DNA from: DAOUET01 sp034430155
GTDB lineage: Bacteria; Chloroflexota; Anaerolineae; Anaerolineales; UBA4823
Length of the DNA stretch: 64,000 nt
Direction: 5' to 3'
Assembly (NCBI GenBank): GCA_034430155.1
Contig: DAOUET010000069.1
Location: 12,019 to 76,018, forward strand
Part shown: positions 33,880 through 43,558 of the stretch, in pieces
How the letters are laid out: each line of letters opens with the position of its first letter
How positions within the stretch are numbered: position 1 is the first letter of the stretch
Made by a program: the position numbers and the translations under genes
Notes under the pieces: model-generated
Told to the model about the DNA's origin: nothing
The model's database searches: none
The model's input: only the letters and a program-made list of their open reading frames with translations

Positions 33880-35163
33880 ATGACCGCTCTCAAAGAACGC
33901 CCCCCTGAAATCCCCTCTGATATCACCACCTGGGAGGTTGAGCTTCAAAAGGTTGGCCTCCTCCGGCGCATCCTGAACGCCCGTCGCTGGTATGGTGCCG
34001 ACTGGTGGTTTGTCACTGTTTCAGCAGTGTTAGTTCTGGTTTTTATCATGATTGCTCTATTTCCCAGTTGGTTTGCCCCTTTCCAACCGGCCACACTGGT
34101 CGGACCTAGCTTCCTGGCACCCGGTGCTTATCCACCTGTTCCTGTGCTGGTGGTCCCGAACACATCGCTAGTCAATTCTTTAAAAGACCTGGCATCGCCA
34201 GAAGGTCAACCTCGCCCTTCCATTAGCGTGGTTCAAGGAGGAAACACAGCTGGCGCTTTAAACGATGCAGCTCAACAGATCGATAATCAAATCAAAAATG
34301 AGCCAGGGGGGCTGCGCCTGCGACCAATCATCGATCGTTATCCTACGGTGGAAGAAGCGCTACAGGCGGTCGTCGATGGCAGGAACAATGCCGCCGTGAT
34401 CGAATCGACGGAGTATACAAGTATCACAGCCCAATATCCAACCCTGCGTGAGGGACAGAGTATTTCGGGTGGAGCCAACACTGCGGGTGGGTTCCTGCTT
34501 GGGACCAATGATATCGGTCAAGATGTGTTGAGCCGCCTGCTGTGGGGAACCCGCGTGGCACTGCTGATCGGGTTCAGTTCTTCGGTTGTCGCATTGGTTT
34601 TAGGCGTGCCCTTGGGATTGTTGGCCGGCTTTATCGGGGGAACACCCGATCGCCTGATGAGCCTGCTGATGGACAGTATGTATGCCTTTCCGGGCTTGAT
34701 CCTGGCAATTGCCATTACAGCAGTTTTAGGACCCAGTGTGTTCAACGTCATCGTGGCCATTGCCGTGTTGTATATTCCCACATACTACCGCATCGTGCGG
34801 GGTCAGACCCTCTCTGTAAAAGAAGAGGTCTATGTTGAAGCCGCCCGCAGCATTGGGGCGCGCAGTCGAGAAATTTTACAACGTTACATTTTCCCCAACG
34901 TGATCCCTTCCGTGGCGATTATCTTTTCGGTGAACGTAGCCGATGCCATCCTCACCGGCGCTGGGTTATCCTTCCTGGGACTAGGTCTGCCCCCTACCAT
35001 AGCCGACTGGGGTATCGACTTGGCTCGCGGTCAGCGTTTCATCCAGAACGCCTGGTGGCTAATCACCTTCCCTGGTCTGACGATCATGCTGGTGGTTCTG
35101 GCTTTTACCTTGATGGGTGAGGGCTTGATGGAGATATTCAACCCCAAGCTGAGGGAGCGCTGA
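33880..35163 (+). CDS. ABC importer permease, DppC type, with extracytoplasmic insertion
   Basis: 427 residues against about 290 for normal DppC. The N-terminal cytoplasmic part and first membrane helix (about 45-66) are standard, as is everything from LGTNDIGQDVLSRLLWGTR (near 207) on, including the EAA loop YVEAARSIGARSREILQRY. Between them, where about 25-30 residues are normal, lies a block of roughly 120 extra residues (about 85-200) predicted to be outside the membrane, with PTVEEALQAVVDGRNNAAVI, a pattern reminiscent of binding-protein lobes. Overlaps the next gene by one base. The insertion might dock the binding protein or sense a ligand; this is inference. Confidence 0.87.
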   Translation: MTALKERPPEIPSDITTWEVELQKVGLLRRILNARRWYGADWWFVTVSAVLVLVFIMIALFPSWFAPFQPATLVGPSFLAPGAYPPVPVLVVPNTSLVNSLKDLASPEGQPRPSISVVQGGNTAGALNDAAQQIDNQIKNEPGGLRLRPIIDRYPTVEEALQAVVDGRNNAAVIESTEYTSITAQYPTLREGQSISGGANTAGGFLLGTNDIGQDVLSRLLWGTRVALLIGFSSSVVALVLGVPLGLLAGFIGGTPDRLMSLLMDSMYAFPGLILAIAITAVLGPSVFNVIVAIAVLYIPTYYRIVRGQTLSVKEEVYVEAARSIGARSREILQRYIFPNVIPSVAIIFSVNVADAILTGAGLSFLGLGLPPTIADWGIDLARGQRFIQNAWWLITFPGLTIMLVVLAFTLMGEGLMEIFNPKLRER

Positions 35164-36161
35164 TGCCCGACGACATTCTGTTTTCTATCCGCGACCTGAC
35201 GGTTGAATACCTTACCCGCGCTGGCTCGGTAAAGGCGGTCGATGATGTTAACCTCAACATTCGCCGCGGCGAAATCCTTGGCCTGGTGGGAGAATCCGGT
35301 TGTGGCAAATCCACCTTAGGCAAGGCCCTGATGCGCTTACATACTGGTCCAGCTCAAATCACCGCCGGTGAGCTGTGGTTTGATGGACGCGACTTGATGA
35401 CCCTGTCTGATCAAGAAATGCCGGAGGTACGTGGCGCGGAAATTGGTATGGTTTTCCAGGATCCGATGACCTCGCTTAACCCATTGCAACGTATTCTCGA
35501 ACACCTGACGGAAACCATCCACGCCCACGAGCCAGAAGTTTCCAATAGCGATGCCCGCGCCCGAGCGGAAGAACTTATCGAAAGGTTGGGCATCCGGCGT
35601 GAGCGGATCATGGATTATCCCCATCAGATGTCCGGTGGTATGCGCCAGCGGGTGATGATCTCCCTGGCACTGGCACTTAAGGCGAAATTGGTGATTGCCG
35701 ACGAACCCACCACCTCCCTGGATGTGATCGTCGAGGCCAAATTCCTCGACCTTCTTAAGGAGCTCCAGCAGGAATTCGGTTTGACCATCTTGCTCATCAC
35801 CCACAACATCGGTGTGGTGGCCGAAATCTCCAATCGCGTCGCAGTAATGTATGCCGCCAAGATGGTGGAAGTCGGCGATGTCAATGACGTTTTTGGTCAA
35901 CCCAAACACCCATATACCCAGGGTTTGTTGCGTTCCGTGCCCAACATTAAATTGGACAGCGGTGAGCTTTACAAGATGGCCGGTGCGCCTCCCGATCTCA
36001 CACATCCACCCTCCGGTTGTCGTTTTCACCCGCGCTGCCCCTTTGTCATGGATATTTGCGGGGATGAAGTTCCACCCTTAGAGCCCATCGAGGAAGGGCA
36101 TCTGACGGCATGTTGGCTGTATTCATCTGTCGTAAAGAGACCGGAGAAGATGCATGCTTGA
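35163..36161 (+). CDS. ABC importer ATPase, DppD type
   Basis: 332 residues. Walker A GESGCGKST near 44, Q-loop FQDPMTSLNP, signature MSGGMRQRV near 158, Walker B LVIADEPTTSLD, switch His in LLITHNIGV. The C-terminal oligopeptide-ABC extension has the iron-sulfur-type Cys pattern GCRFHPRCPF-VMDIC and a later Cys, as in DppD. Start overlaps the permease stop by one base; end overlaps the next ATPase gene by 8 bases. Confidence 0.9.
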   Translation: MPDDILFSIRDLTVEYLTRAGSVKAVDDVNLNIRRGEILGLVGESGCGKSTLGKALMRLHTGPAQITAGELWFDGRDLMTLSDQEMPEVRGAEIGMVFQDPMTSLNPLQRILEHLTETIHAHEPEVSNSDARARAEELIERLGIRRERIMDYPHQMSGGMRQRVMISLALALKAKLVIADEPTTSLDVIVEAKFLDLLKELQQEFGLTILLITHNIGVVAEISNRVAVMYAAKMVEVGDVNDVFGQPKHPYTQGLLRSVPNIKLDSGELYKMAGAPPDLTHPPSGCRFHPRCPFVMDICGDEVPPLEPIEEGHLTACWLYSSVVKRPEKMHA

Positions 36162-37212
36162 GTCGAGCTCTATGGGAATAGAAACCATCCCGGTCGACAA
36201 GTCCACCAATTCTGGGGAATTGGTACACGTCGAGAATGTGCGCAAGCACTTCCCCCTCCAATCAGGGCTTTTCGCCAACTTGCTCTCCCGTGGCCACATC
36301 CCGGCTGTAAAAGCCGTGGATGGCGTCAGCTTCTCCATCCATAAAGGCGAAGTGTTCGGGCTGGCAGGGGAAAGCGGATCCGGGAAATCTACGGTGGGGA
36401 GGCTGGTCTTGCGCCTGTTGGAACCCACCTCCGGAAAGGTGATCTTCGATGGCACTGACCTGGGCAGCCTGTCACCGGAAGAGATGCGCCGCATGCGCGC
36501 CCGTATGCAGATCGTATTCCAGGATCCACTAGCCTCACTTAATCCACGCATGACCATCGGCCAGGCGATTGAGCATCCCGCCCAGATCCACCTGACCAAG
36601 CTTTCGCCCACAGAGCGGCGCGGACGGGTGTTAGACATCCTGTCTGCTGTGGGCATGAATCCGCCGACTTCATTCTACGACCTGTTCCCTCACCAGATCT
36701 CCGGAGGACAGCGCCAGCGGGTGGTGCTTGCCCGTGCCCTGGTAACGCATCCCGCCCTTATCGTGGCCGATGAGCCCATCGCCATGGCTGATGTTTCGGT
36801 ACGGGCGCTCTTGCTCGACCTGATGATGCAGCTTAAGGATGAGTTCGACCTGACCTACTTATTCATCACCCACGATCTCGCTACTGCCAAATATGTGTGC
36901 AACCGCATCGCCATTATGTATCTTGGTAAGCTTTGTGAGGTCGGACCGTTGAAGGACGTTTATGAGCATTCCGGGCATCCTTACACGCGCGCCCTGCTGG
37001 AAGCCGTTCCCGTCCCTGACCCACGCCACCGTCGCACCGAGCCAATGCCTGCCGGTGAGATTCCCAACGCCATTGACCCTCCCTCTGGTTGTCGCTTCCA
37101 CCCGCGCTGCCCTATCGCCAGGGAGAACTGTGCCGTGGATGAACCGCTTCTGCGCCCATTACTCCCGGACCATTCCATAGCTTGTCATTACGCAGAAGAT
37201 CTCTTGAAATAA
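36154..37212 (+). CDS. ABC importer ATPase, DppF type
   Basis: 352 residues. Starts inside the previous gene (ATGCTTGA). Walker A GESGSGKST near 77, Q-loop FQDPLASLNP, signature ISGGQRQRV near 180, Walker B LIVADEPIAMAD, switch His in LFITHDLATA. The C-terminal Cys pattern (GCRFHPRCPIARENC) is present. In Walker B the residue usually Thr-Ser-x-Leu after Glu-Pro is changed to IAMAD, a mild deviation also found in other members. Last gene of the importer operon. Confidence 0.9.
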   Translation: MLESSSMGIETIPVDKSTNSGELVHVENVRKHFPLQSGLFANLLSRGHIPAVKAVDGVSFSIHKGEVFGLAGESGSGKSTVGRLVLRLLEPTSGKVIFDGTDLGSLSPEEMRRMRARMQIVFQDPLASLNPRMTIGQAIEHPAQIHLTKLSPTERRGRVLDILSAVGMNPPTSFYDLFPHQISGGQRQRVVLARALVTHPALIVADEPIAMADVSVRALLLDLMMQLKDEFDLTYLFITHDLATAKYVCNRIAIMYLGKLCEVGPLKDVYEHSGHPYTRALLEAVPVPDPRHRRTEPMPAGEIPNAIDPPSGCRFHPRCPIARENCAVDEPLLRPLLPDHSIACHYAEDLLK

Positions 37213-37217
37213 GGTCA

Positions 37218-37305
37218 GGGCTTTCGCAATTGAAGAATCAGTCCTCAGGCTCGGACAGGCTTCACCAGATCCAACCAGCCATAAGACCTCAAACTGCGTA
37301 ACTCC
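37218..37305. repeat. MITE-like palindromic repeat, copy 3
   Basis: Ends GGGCTTTCGCAATTG (37218-37232) and AACTGCGTAACTCC (37292-37305) are related inverted repeats (8 of 12 core positions) and match the ends of the other copies. The centre is degenerate, with only GTCC/GGAC pairing visible. Located just after the importer operon. Confidence 0.45.
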
Positions 37306-37338
37306 GAAATATAGAGGGTTATTTTAGGATCAAGACAA

Positions 37339-37376
37339 AAAGCGTAGATGGCGTTCGAGAACGCCATCTACGCTTT
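37339..37376. terminator. Strong terminator after the importer operon
   Basis: A perfect 17-bp stem (37339-37355 with 37360-37376, arm AAAGCGTAGATGGCGTT) with loop CGAG, T-rich on both sides. Confidence 0.8.
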
Positions 37377-37449
37377 AGATTTATAATTCTAAATCAGAAT
37401 TGTGGTTTGCCAAGTTTTATCAGTTCTCCTGGTACATTTGATGAGGTAA

Positions 37450-38754
37450 GTGGTGCGCCAAAAAAACCTTAATAATGCCCCTCGCCGGGCTGAATTTCAC
37501 CTTAATATGCGCCTCCTCCCCTTTCTGGTGGGGATCTTTGCGATCCTCTACAGCCTGACGGGTTACCGCGGTTGGCTGGTTTTCTTCATCGGTACCAGCG
37601 GCGTATGGTTGCTCGCTGGGATATGGGTCCGCTCATTGGGTCGGGGCTTAAGCATCGAACGCCAGATACATCTCGCCTGGGCAACTGTTGGTGAGTCAGT
37701 ACCCGAGCAACTCAAGTTGATCAATACCAGCCGGTTGCCAGCTATCTGGGTTGAGATTATAGACACCTCAAACACCCTGGCAGCGCCGGTCCGGATGGTC
37801 TCTGACGTGGCGCCGCATGCCAGCCGTACACGCTATCCCAATTATCTCTTCAAACGTCGTGGCTTGTATACCCTCGGGCCTACTCGCTTATATTCTGGTG
37901 ATCCATTTGGTATTTATAAGTTAACCATCCAAAACCAACACTCGGACACAATTATGGTCACCCCGCCGGTCCTGCCTTTGACACATCTCAGGATTACTCC
38001 CGGAGGTTGGGCAGGGGATCAACTTCGCTGGCGCGGCTTCCTCGAACGAGATATCAGCGATATTGGCGTCCGCAACTACGTCCCGGGGGATAGCCTCAAA
38101 CGCATCCATTGGCATGCCTCTGCCCATCACGATTCCCTGATCGTCAGGAATCTTGAGGCTGCTGCTTCCGGCGATTGGTGGATCTTCGTCGATCTGGACG
38201 CTGCTGTGCAGGCTGGCAGCGGTCAGGATTCTACCCTGGAGCTTTCTATCGTTCTGGCTGCTTCTTTGGCTATACGCGGGCTGAATGAACGCCGCCGGGT
38301 GGGGTTAACCTTGGCTGGGCCAAAGCTGGTCTGGTTGGAACCGCGGGCCACCCCCGCGCATCGCTGGCGCATCATGCGAGCACTTTGTATGGCCGAGTCA
38401 GGTAATCGCTCCCTGGCTGATCTAACGGTGGTGGGGCGTGCAGCCCAAATGGCAACTTTGATCTTCATCACTCCCACAGCCGACCCCAGCTGGGTAGCAA
38501 ACCTCAGCCGTCGACATGCGGGAAACATAATGGCTCTACTGGTCGACCCGATCCAATTTGGAGGTCATGTCGATCAAGCTGGGCTCGTTGCAGCCCTGGC
38601 TCACCGTGGCATTCCCGTCACCCGTATGCCCAAATCTTTACTTGCGGAAGCTTACACCTCGAATGACCGGGACAGCCGTAAGCGTACCAGGGGAGTCGAT
38701 CCAAGCAAGCGCTATCTGCAGCAAGGGAGGGCGACTTGGCACAGCATGGGCTGA
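37450..38754 (+). CDS. DUF58 domain protein
   Basis: 434 residues; GTG at 37450 or 37453, with GAGG at 37443. Two N-terminal membrane helices (about 20-60), then a beta-rich region, then the DUF58 signature DIGVRNYVPGDSLKRIHWHA near 200 and a vWA-like core (DWWIFVDLDAA). In many bacteria DUF58, a transglutaminase-like membrane protein and a MoxR ATPase form one operon, exactly as here. The system is thought to act in envelope protein assembly or folding; the exact role is not known. Confidence 0.82.
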   Translation: MVRQKNLNNAPRRAEFHLNMRLLPFLVGIFAILYSLTGYRGWLVFFIGTSGVWLLAGIWVRSLGRGLSIERQIHLAWATVGESVPEQLKLINTSRLPAIWVEIIDTSNTLAAPVRMVSDVAPHASRTRYPNYLFKRRGLYTLGPTRLYSGDPFGIYKLTIQNQHSDTIMVTPPVLPLTHLRITPGGWAGDQLRWRGFLERDISDIGVRNYVPGDSLKRIHWHASAHHDSLIVRNLEAAASGDWWIFVDLDAAVQAGSGQDSTLELSIVLAASLAIRGLNERRRVGLTLAGPKLVWLEPRATPAHRWRIMRALCMAESGNRSLADLTVVGRAAQMATLIFITPTADPSWVANLSRRHAGNIMALLVDPIQFGGHVDQAGLVAALAHRGIPVTRMPKSLLAEAYTSNDRDSRKRTRGVDPSKRYLQQGRATWHSMG

Positions 38755-41150
38755 TCCACCAAGCTTTAGCGAGAGCTGTACGCGCTGAAAAACTCGCCAC
38801 CCTGGCATTACTTTTCATCCTTTTGACAGCCACCACCCTTGGCTTATCCAGCGTTCTTGCAAGCCTTGATTGGGCTTTGTTATGGAAAAGCTTACTTCTC
38901 GGATTGCTGACTGGTTGGCTGCTGGGGATCTTTCGACAGCCACCATGGCGGTCCGCCTGCATTGTTGTTGCGTTCGGTTTGATCTACACCTTGCTGTTCA
39001 CAGTCGGCTTGGGCGACAAGGTCATAGCCGTGGTGGCTGAATTCATTCGCCTAGCGATTCAAGCCATCAACGCCATCTTCTACATTGGAGACCATCTGGA
39101 TTCATCTAACCTGGTTCACTCGTTTCAGGATTTAATTACCTCGACCGGAGTGGTCTTTGACCGGGTCCGTGTCTGGGTAGCAGCCTTGATAGCCAGTCAA
39201 CCGACTTTTGACCCGGTCGCTGCCGCGCTGGTGTGGAGCATACTGATCTGGTTTGTGGCCGCATGGGCTGGTTGGGTGGTCGAGTGCCGCAGGAATGCCC
39301 TGCTAGCCACCCTCCCTGTGATCCTTCTGGGTATCGCCGTGCTCTCATACGGGCGACGAGTTTCTGCCAGCATCTATTGGATGTTGGCGACTGTATTAAT
39401 GCTCCTGGCGACCGTCCAACACGACCAGCGTGAGCAGGGTTGGGATCAAACTGGCATGGCTTATCCAGCTCGGAAAGGGCGGCAAATCGGCACAGCTGCC
39501 ATCGGAATCACAGCGGTATTGGTCTTGCTTGCCGCATTGATCTCCTCCCTATCCCTCCAACCCATTGCAGGATGGGTACCAGTCCAAAGATTGCCTGAGG
39601 TGCCAAAGGATGACGGCTTGGCGAAATCTCTCGGGATCATCACCGCTAATACAGCACCAGCGGATTTCTCCACCGAAGTGCGCCGCCCTGGCCTGCCGCG
39701 TGATCTCCTTATCGGTTCCGGGCCTGAGCTATCGGAACAGATTGTGATGACGGTAGCAGTTAAAGACCTGCTCTCCATCTCCCAGGCAGGCCAACCGCTG
39801 CCTTTGTACTGGCGCAGTTACACTTACGATATTTACACAGGTCAGGGTTGGCGTACAAGCGCCACCCAGCAAAGCGATTACCAGGCTAACCAGCCTCTGC
39901 AGGCAGATCATGCTCCAAGTCACACCCAGGTTCAGCAGGTGGTGCGATTCGTCAATGGAGGAGACGGATCTCTCTATGCAGCTGGGATTCCTGTAGTGAT
40001 AAATATCCCTAGCCATGTGGCCCGGCGTTCTTCTGATGACCTCTTTGGAATCCGGATTGATAAAATTGATTCGTACACTATCCAATCGCTCATCCCGCGA
40101 GTGGCTGAGGCGATCTTGCGAACCGCCTCGTTGAAATACCCTGATTGGATCAGACAGCGCTACATGGCCCTCCCGCCAGAGGTACCCGGTCGGGTTAAAC
40201 AACTGGCGATCGAGTTGACAGCTTCCGAGCCGACAGCCTATGATAGAGGGCGCGCCATCGAACGATACCTTCGCAAAATCCCCTATACCCTGGATGTTTC
40301 TCGCCCACCCTCGGACCGGGATCTGGTTGACTTCTTTCTCTTTGATTTACGCAAGGGATACTGCGATTATTATGCTTCTGCGATGGTAGTATTAGCACGA
40401 GCGGCGGGTATTCCAGCCCGTCTCGCCATCGGTTACGCTAGTGGTACCTACAACTTGAACTCTGGACGTTTTGTGGTCAGCGAAGCAGATGCACACTCGT
40501 GGGTCGAGATCTACTTCCCCGAGGTTGGTTGGCTGCCTTTTGAACCGACTGCAGCCAGGCCCTTGTTGCAAAATTCGCAAAAGTTTGCTCCTCTGGAGCC
40601 GTCTTTGTCTCTCCCAGCAGAATCGGCAGCCAGTGTAGGTAGTCCAAAGTCTATGCCCTGGGTATGGTTGCTCCTGCTGGGCGTATTACTCGTAGCGGGG
40701 GTTCTGGTAGCAACCTGGGTGATTTTCGATAGCATCCGTCTGCGCCGGCTCTCGAGACCGCTGGCAGCTGTTATTATCTACCGACGCATGCGACGCTATG
40801 GCGCTCTTCTGGCAGTGATCCTGGAACCGGGCGATACGCCCTATGAATTTGCCGCTACGCTGAATTCCCGACTGCAGGAGCTGACCCGCCAGGGGATCGG
40901 TACAACTTTCGGGCTTGGCATGGTCCCGGAAATCCAGGCACTTACCGACGCCATCGTGTGCAGCAGCTATCGCCCTTCAGATTTTGAAGTAGTCCAGGAC
41001 TCTCCTATCTTGCAACTCTGGAGGTCCTTGCTTTGGCGATTGCGTTTGATGTGGATCCTGAAAGGTTGCAGGGCATTGCTTAAACGTATCAGGGGAAGGC
41101 TTTCTGGCGTCACCACGCTTTTCAATCTCGAGGTTGAACAGAAGGAGTAG
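38736..41150 (+). CDS. Transglutaminase-like membrane protein (TgpA/DUF3488 type)
   Basis: 804 residues, overlapping the DUF58 gene by 19 bases. The N-terminal third has several membrane helices (up to about residue 280), then an extracellular part with the transglutaminase core: Cys543 in KGYCDYYASAMVVLAR, His587 in SEADAHSWVEIYFPEVG, and FEPTA after it. A membrane helix near 635-660 is followed by a cytoplasmic DUF4129-like tail. The active-site Cys and His are intact. Predicted to modify or cleave peptides or proteins at the cell surface; substrate unknown. Confidence 0.85.
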   Translation: MAQHGLIHQALARAVRAEKLATLALLFILLTATTLGLSSVLASLDWALLWKSLLLGLLTGWLLGIFRQPPWRSACIVVAFGLIYTLLFTVGLGDKVIAVVAEFIRLAIQAINAIFYIGDHLDSSNLVHSFQDLITSTGVVFDRVRVWVAALIASQPTFDPVAAALVWSILIWFVAAWAGWVVECRRNALLATLPVILLGIAVLSYGRRVSASIYWMLATVLMLLATVQHDQREQGWDQTGMAYPARKGRQIGTAAIGITAVLVLLAALISSLSLQPIAGWVPVQRLPEVPKDDGLAKSLGIITANTAPADFSTEVRRPGLPRDLLIGSGPELSEQIVMTVAVKDLLSISQAGQPLPLYWRSYTYDIYTGQGWRTSATQQSDYQANQPLQADHAPSHTQVQQVVRFVNGGDGSLYAAGIPVVINIPSHVARRSSDDLFGIRIDKIDSYTIQSLIPRVAEAILRTASLKYPDWIRQRYMALPPEVPGRVKQLAIELTASEPTAYDRGRAIERYLRKIPYTLDVSRPPSDRDLVDFFLFDLRKGYCDYYASAMVVLARAAGIPARLAIGYASGTYNLNSGRFVVSEADAHSWVEIYFPEVGWLPFEPTAARPLLQNSQKFAPLEPSLSLPAESAASVGSPKSMPWVWLLLLGVLLVAGVLVATWVIFDSIRLRRLSRPLAAVIIYRRMRRYGALLAVILEPGDTPYEFAATLNSRLQELTRQGIGTTFGLGMVPEIQALTDAIVCSSYRPSDFEVVQDSPILQLWRSLLWRLRLMWILKGCRALLKRIRGRLSGVTTLFNLEVEQKE

Positions 41151-41155
41151 CCAAG

Positions 41156-42130
41156 ATGGCGACAAAACCTGAAATCAGTGATTCACCTGTTATTGAAATC
41201 CAGGATTTTTCCAATGCTATCTGCGACAACGTAGAGAATGTGATCGTCGGAAAACGACCCGCCATAGAACTTATTTTAATAGCGCTGCTGTGTGAGGGTC
41301 ATGTATTGATCGAGGATGCGCCCGGAACCGGTAAGACTATGCTGGCGCGAGCGGTCGCAATCTCGACCGGGCTCGATTTCAAACGTTTGCAATGCACCCC
41401 CGACTTGCTGCCTAACGATGTGACCGGGGTTTCCGTATTCAATCAGAAAAAGCGTGAGTTTGAGTTCAGGCCTGGACCAACCTTCTGCAATATCCTGCTT
41501 GCCGATGAGATAAATCGAGCCACGCCACGCACTCAGAGCGCCTTGCTGGAGGCCATGGGCGAGGGCCAGGTCACCGTTGATGGGATCACCTATTCTTTAC
41601 CGAAACCCTTCATGGTGCTGGCAACCCAGAACCCGATTGAGTTTGAGGGGACTTTCCCCCTGCCAGAGGCTCAAATGGACCGCTTTCTTATGCGCCTGCA
41701 GATCGGCTACCCAGATTTCGCCTATGAAGATGCTATGATGCAAATGCAGCAACTAGCCCACCCGATCGATTCATTAAAACAGGTCATGGATGGGCAGCGA
41801 ATCCCTCAACTACAACGCCAGGTCCGCCAGATACACGTCGTGGAGAGCATGCGTAGTTACATCTTGAATTTAGTGCATGCTACCCGGGATCATCCGGCTT
41901 TGGCACTTGGTGCCAGCCCGCGCGGCAGTCTGGCCCTCTTCCACGCTGCTCAAGCGCACGCCGCCTTGCGCGGCCGGGATTTTGTCATCCCCGATGATAT
42001 CAAGCATGTCGCCGTGGTATGTCTCCCGCACCGCCTGCTGTTGAATCCGGAAAACATCCTCAGCGGTGAGACCACTGCCGAGGTGGTGCAAGAACTTCTC
42101 AAACAGGTCGAAGTTCCCTTGTTGAGCTGA
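41156..42130 (+). CDS. MoxR-family AAA+ ATPase
   Basis: 324 residues, starting 5 bases after the transglutaminase stop. Walker A EDAPGTGKTMLARA near 58, Walker B NILLADEINRA near 115, sensor 1 LATQNPIEFEGT, and the C-terminal lid with GASPRGSLALFHAAQA. MoxR ATPases act as chaperone-like assembly factors for partners containing vWA domains; the DUF58 protein of the same operon is the likely partner. Confidence 0.9.
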   Translation: MATKPEISDSPVIEIQDFSNAICDNVENVIVGKRPAIELILIALLCEGHVLIEDAPGTGKTMLARAVAISTGLDFKRLQCTPDLLPNDVTGVSVFNQKKREFEFRPGPTFCNILLADEINRATPRTQSALLEAMGEGQVTVDGITYSLPKPFMVLATQNPIEFEGTFPLPEAQMDRFLMRLQIGYPDFAYEDAMMQMQQLAHPIDSLKQVMDGQRIPQLQRQVRQIHVVESMRSYILNLVHATRDHPALALGASPRGSLALFHAAQAHAALRGRDFVIPDDIKHVAVVCLPHRLLLNPENILSGETTAEVVQELLKQVEVPLLS

Positions 42131-42322
42131 AGAAAACGGCTCCCTGGATTTTACATCGATCATCTGGGTAAAAAATCGACCTTCTCGATCTTCTCTTAGA
42201 CTATCCCTGATGGGCCTTAAAATCCCACGGAAATATTGAGAACTCATCCAACTCACCACCTCCCTTGCTAAGCAGTCGGCCCAAAACCTGAACTCATTTT
42301 AGTGATTTTCAGTTAGCTACCT

Positions 42323-42351
42323 TTGACATTCTGAACTCCCCCGGCTAAAAT
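42323..42351 (+). promoter_or_regulatory. Strong sigma-70 promoter of the coaE-cdaA region
   Basis: TTGACA (42323-42328), exactly 17 bp, TAAAAT (42346-42351). The start of transcription would be near 42358, 34 bases before the coaE ATG. A 16-codon frame (ATG 42361) overlaps the coaE start, without a clear ribosome binding site. Confidence 0.75.
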
Positions 42352-42391
42352 GGGAATGTAATGAAGATCCAATTTCCAGCAAGAAGGATCA

Positions 42392-43525
42392 ATGAGCGCC
42401 TGGCCCGGTAAATTCGTTGTTGGTCTAACGGGCAATATTGCCACCGGTAAAAGCGTGGTTCGCAGGATGTTAGAGCATTTGGGAGCCTATGGAATTGACG
42501 CAGATGTCCTTGCCCACCGTGCCATTGCCAAAGGCTCGCCTGGCTATAGACCCATGGTTGAAACGTTTGGGAGCTGGGTGCTGGACCCCAATGGGGTTAT
42601 CAACCGGTCTAGGCTTGGGCGGTTGGTGTTCGCTGATCGACAAGCTCTGGAGCAGCTCGAGGCGATCGTCCACCCGCTGGTTAAGCAGGCAATTGACCTC
42701 TTGATTAGCTATGCTTACCAGAAGATTATCGTGATCGAAGCGATCAAGCTGCTAGAAAGCAACTTGAGCACCGCCTGTGATTCGGTCTGGGTTACGTATG
42801 CTCCACTTGAGGTTCAACTGGCGCGCCTGGTACAAAATCGCGGCATGAATGAGCAATATGCTCGCCAACGTATCGAGGCTCAACCTTCCCAGCAAGAAAA
42901 GGTGGCAGTCGCCCAGGTAGTGATTAACAATAATGATTCACTGAAAGAGACCTGGCAACAAGTGTTAGCCAGTTGGCAAGAAATTTTCCCACTTACAGGC
43001 ACGGTCGCTCCGGATTCAACCGGGTTACTTGAAGGGCAAATGCTGGTCGCACGGGCACGACTCAACCAGACTCAAGAAATCGTCGATTTTATCAAGCACC
43101 TCGATAGAGCTCGCCAGAGTTTGAATACCAGCGTTATCCTGCCTGCATTTGGCGAAAAAGCATTTTTACTACTCAGACAAGACGGTAAACTGGTAGGAAT
43201 GGTTGGATGGCAAGTTGAAAACCTGGTAGCTCGCACTACCGATGTGTACCTTGAGCCGGCTCTGCCTTTTGAAAAAGCCATGGGTGCCTTGATAGCAGAG
43301 GTGGACCGTGCCTCTAGTGAATTGCAGTGTGAAGCGTCACTGATCTTCTTGCCTCCCAAATTAGCTCGCCACGACCGCGTTTGGCACTCACTCGGCTACC
43401 AACCATCTACAATTGAAAGCCTGGGTGTCAGCGCCTGGCAAGATGCTGCCAAGGAATCTGAACCGCCGGGCACAACGCTTTTGTTTAAGAGGCTACGAAA
43501 AGATCGGGTGCTGAGGCCAGTTTGA
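42392..43525 (+). CDS. coaE: Dephospho-CoA kinase with an extra GNAT-like C-terminal domain
   Basis: 377 residues, nearly twice the usual CoaE (about 200). Residues 1-205 are a P-loop CoaE domain: VGLTGNIATGKSVVRRML, GIDADVLAHRAI (substrate Asp), and the LVQNRGMNEQYARQRIEAQ lid with VINNND after it. CoaE phosphorylates the 3'-OH of dephospho-CoA, the last step of CoA synthesis. Residues about 215-370 form a second domain with strand-turn-strand FLLLRQDGKLVGMVGW and an end VWHSLGYQPSTIES resembling a GNAT fold, but the usual Q/R-x-x-G-x-G/A loop is not clear. A fusion of CoA maker with a CoA-user-like fold is notable; the second activity is unproven. Confidence 0.88.
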   Translation: MSAWPGKFVVGLTGNIATGKSVVRRMLEHLGAYGIDADVLAHRAIAKGSPGYRPMVETFGSWVLDPNGVINRSRLGRLVFADRQALEQLEAIVHPLVKQAIDLLISYAYQKIIVIEAIKLLESNLSTACDSVWVTYAPLEVQLARLVQNRGMNEQYARQRIEAQPSQQEKVAVAQVVINNNDSLKETWQQVLASWQEIFPLTGTVAPDSTGLLEGQMLVARARLNQTQEIVDFIKHLDRARQSLNTSVILPAFGEKAFLLLRQDGKLVGMVGWQVENLVARTTDVYLEPALPFEKAMGALIAEVDRASSELQCEASLIFLPPKLARHDRVWHSLGYQPSTIESLGVSAWQDAAKESEPPGTTLLFKRLRKDRVLRPV

Positions 43526-43558
43526 ATGAGGCCGCTACTCGAATTACGATTCTGTGGA

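Noticed and set aside
35337..36029. 230-codon minus-strand frame
   Set aside because: Antisense to the DppD ATPase with intact motifs; His/Gly-rich shadow.
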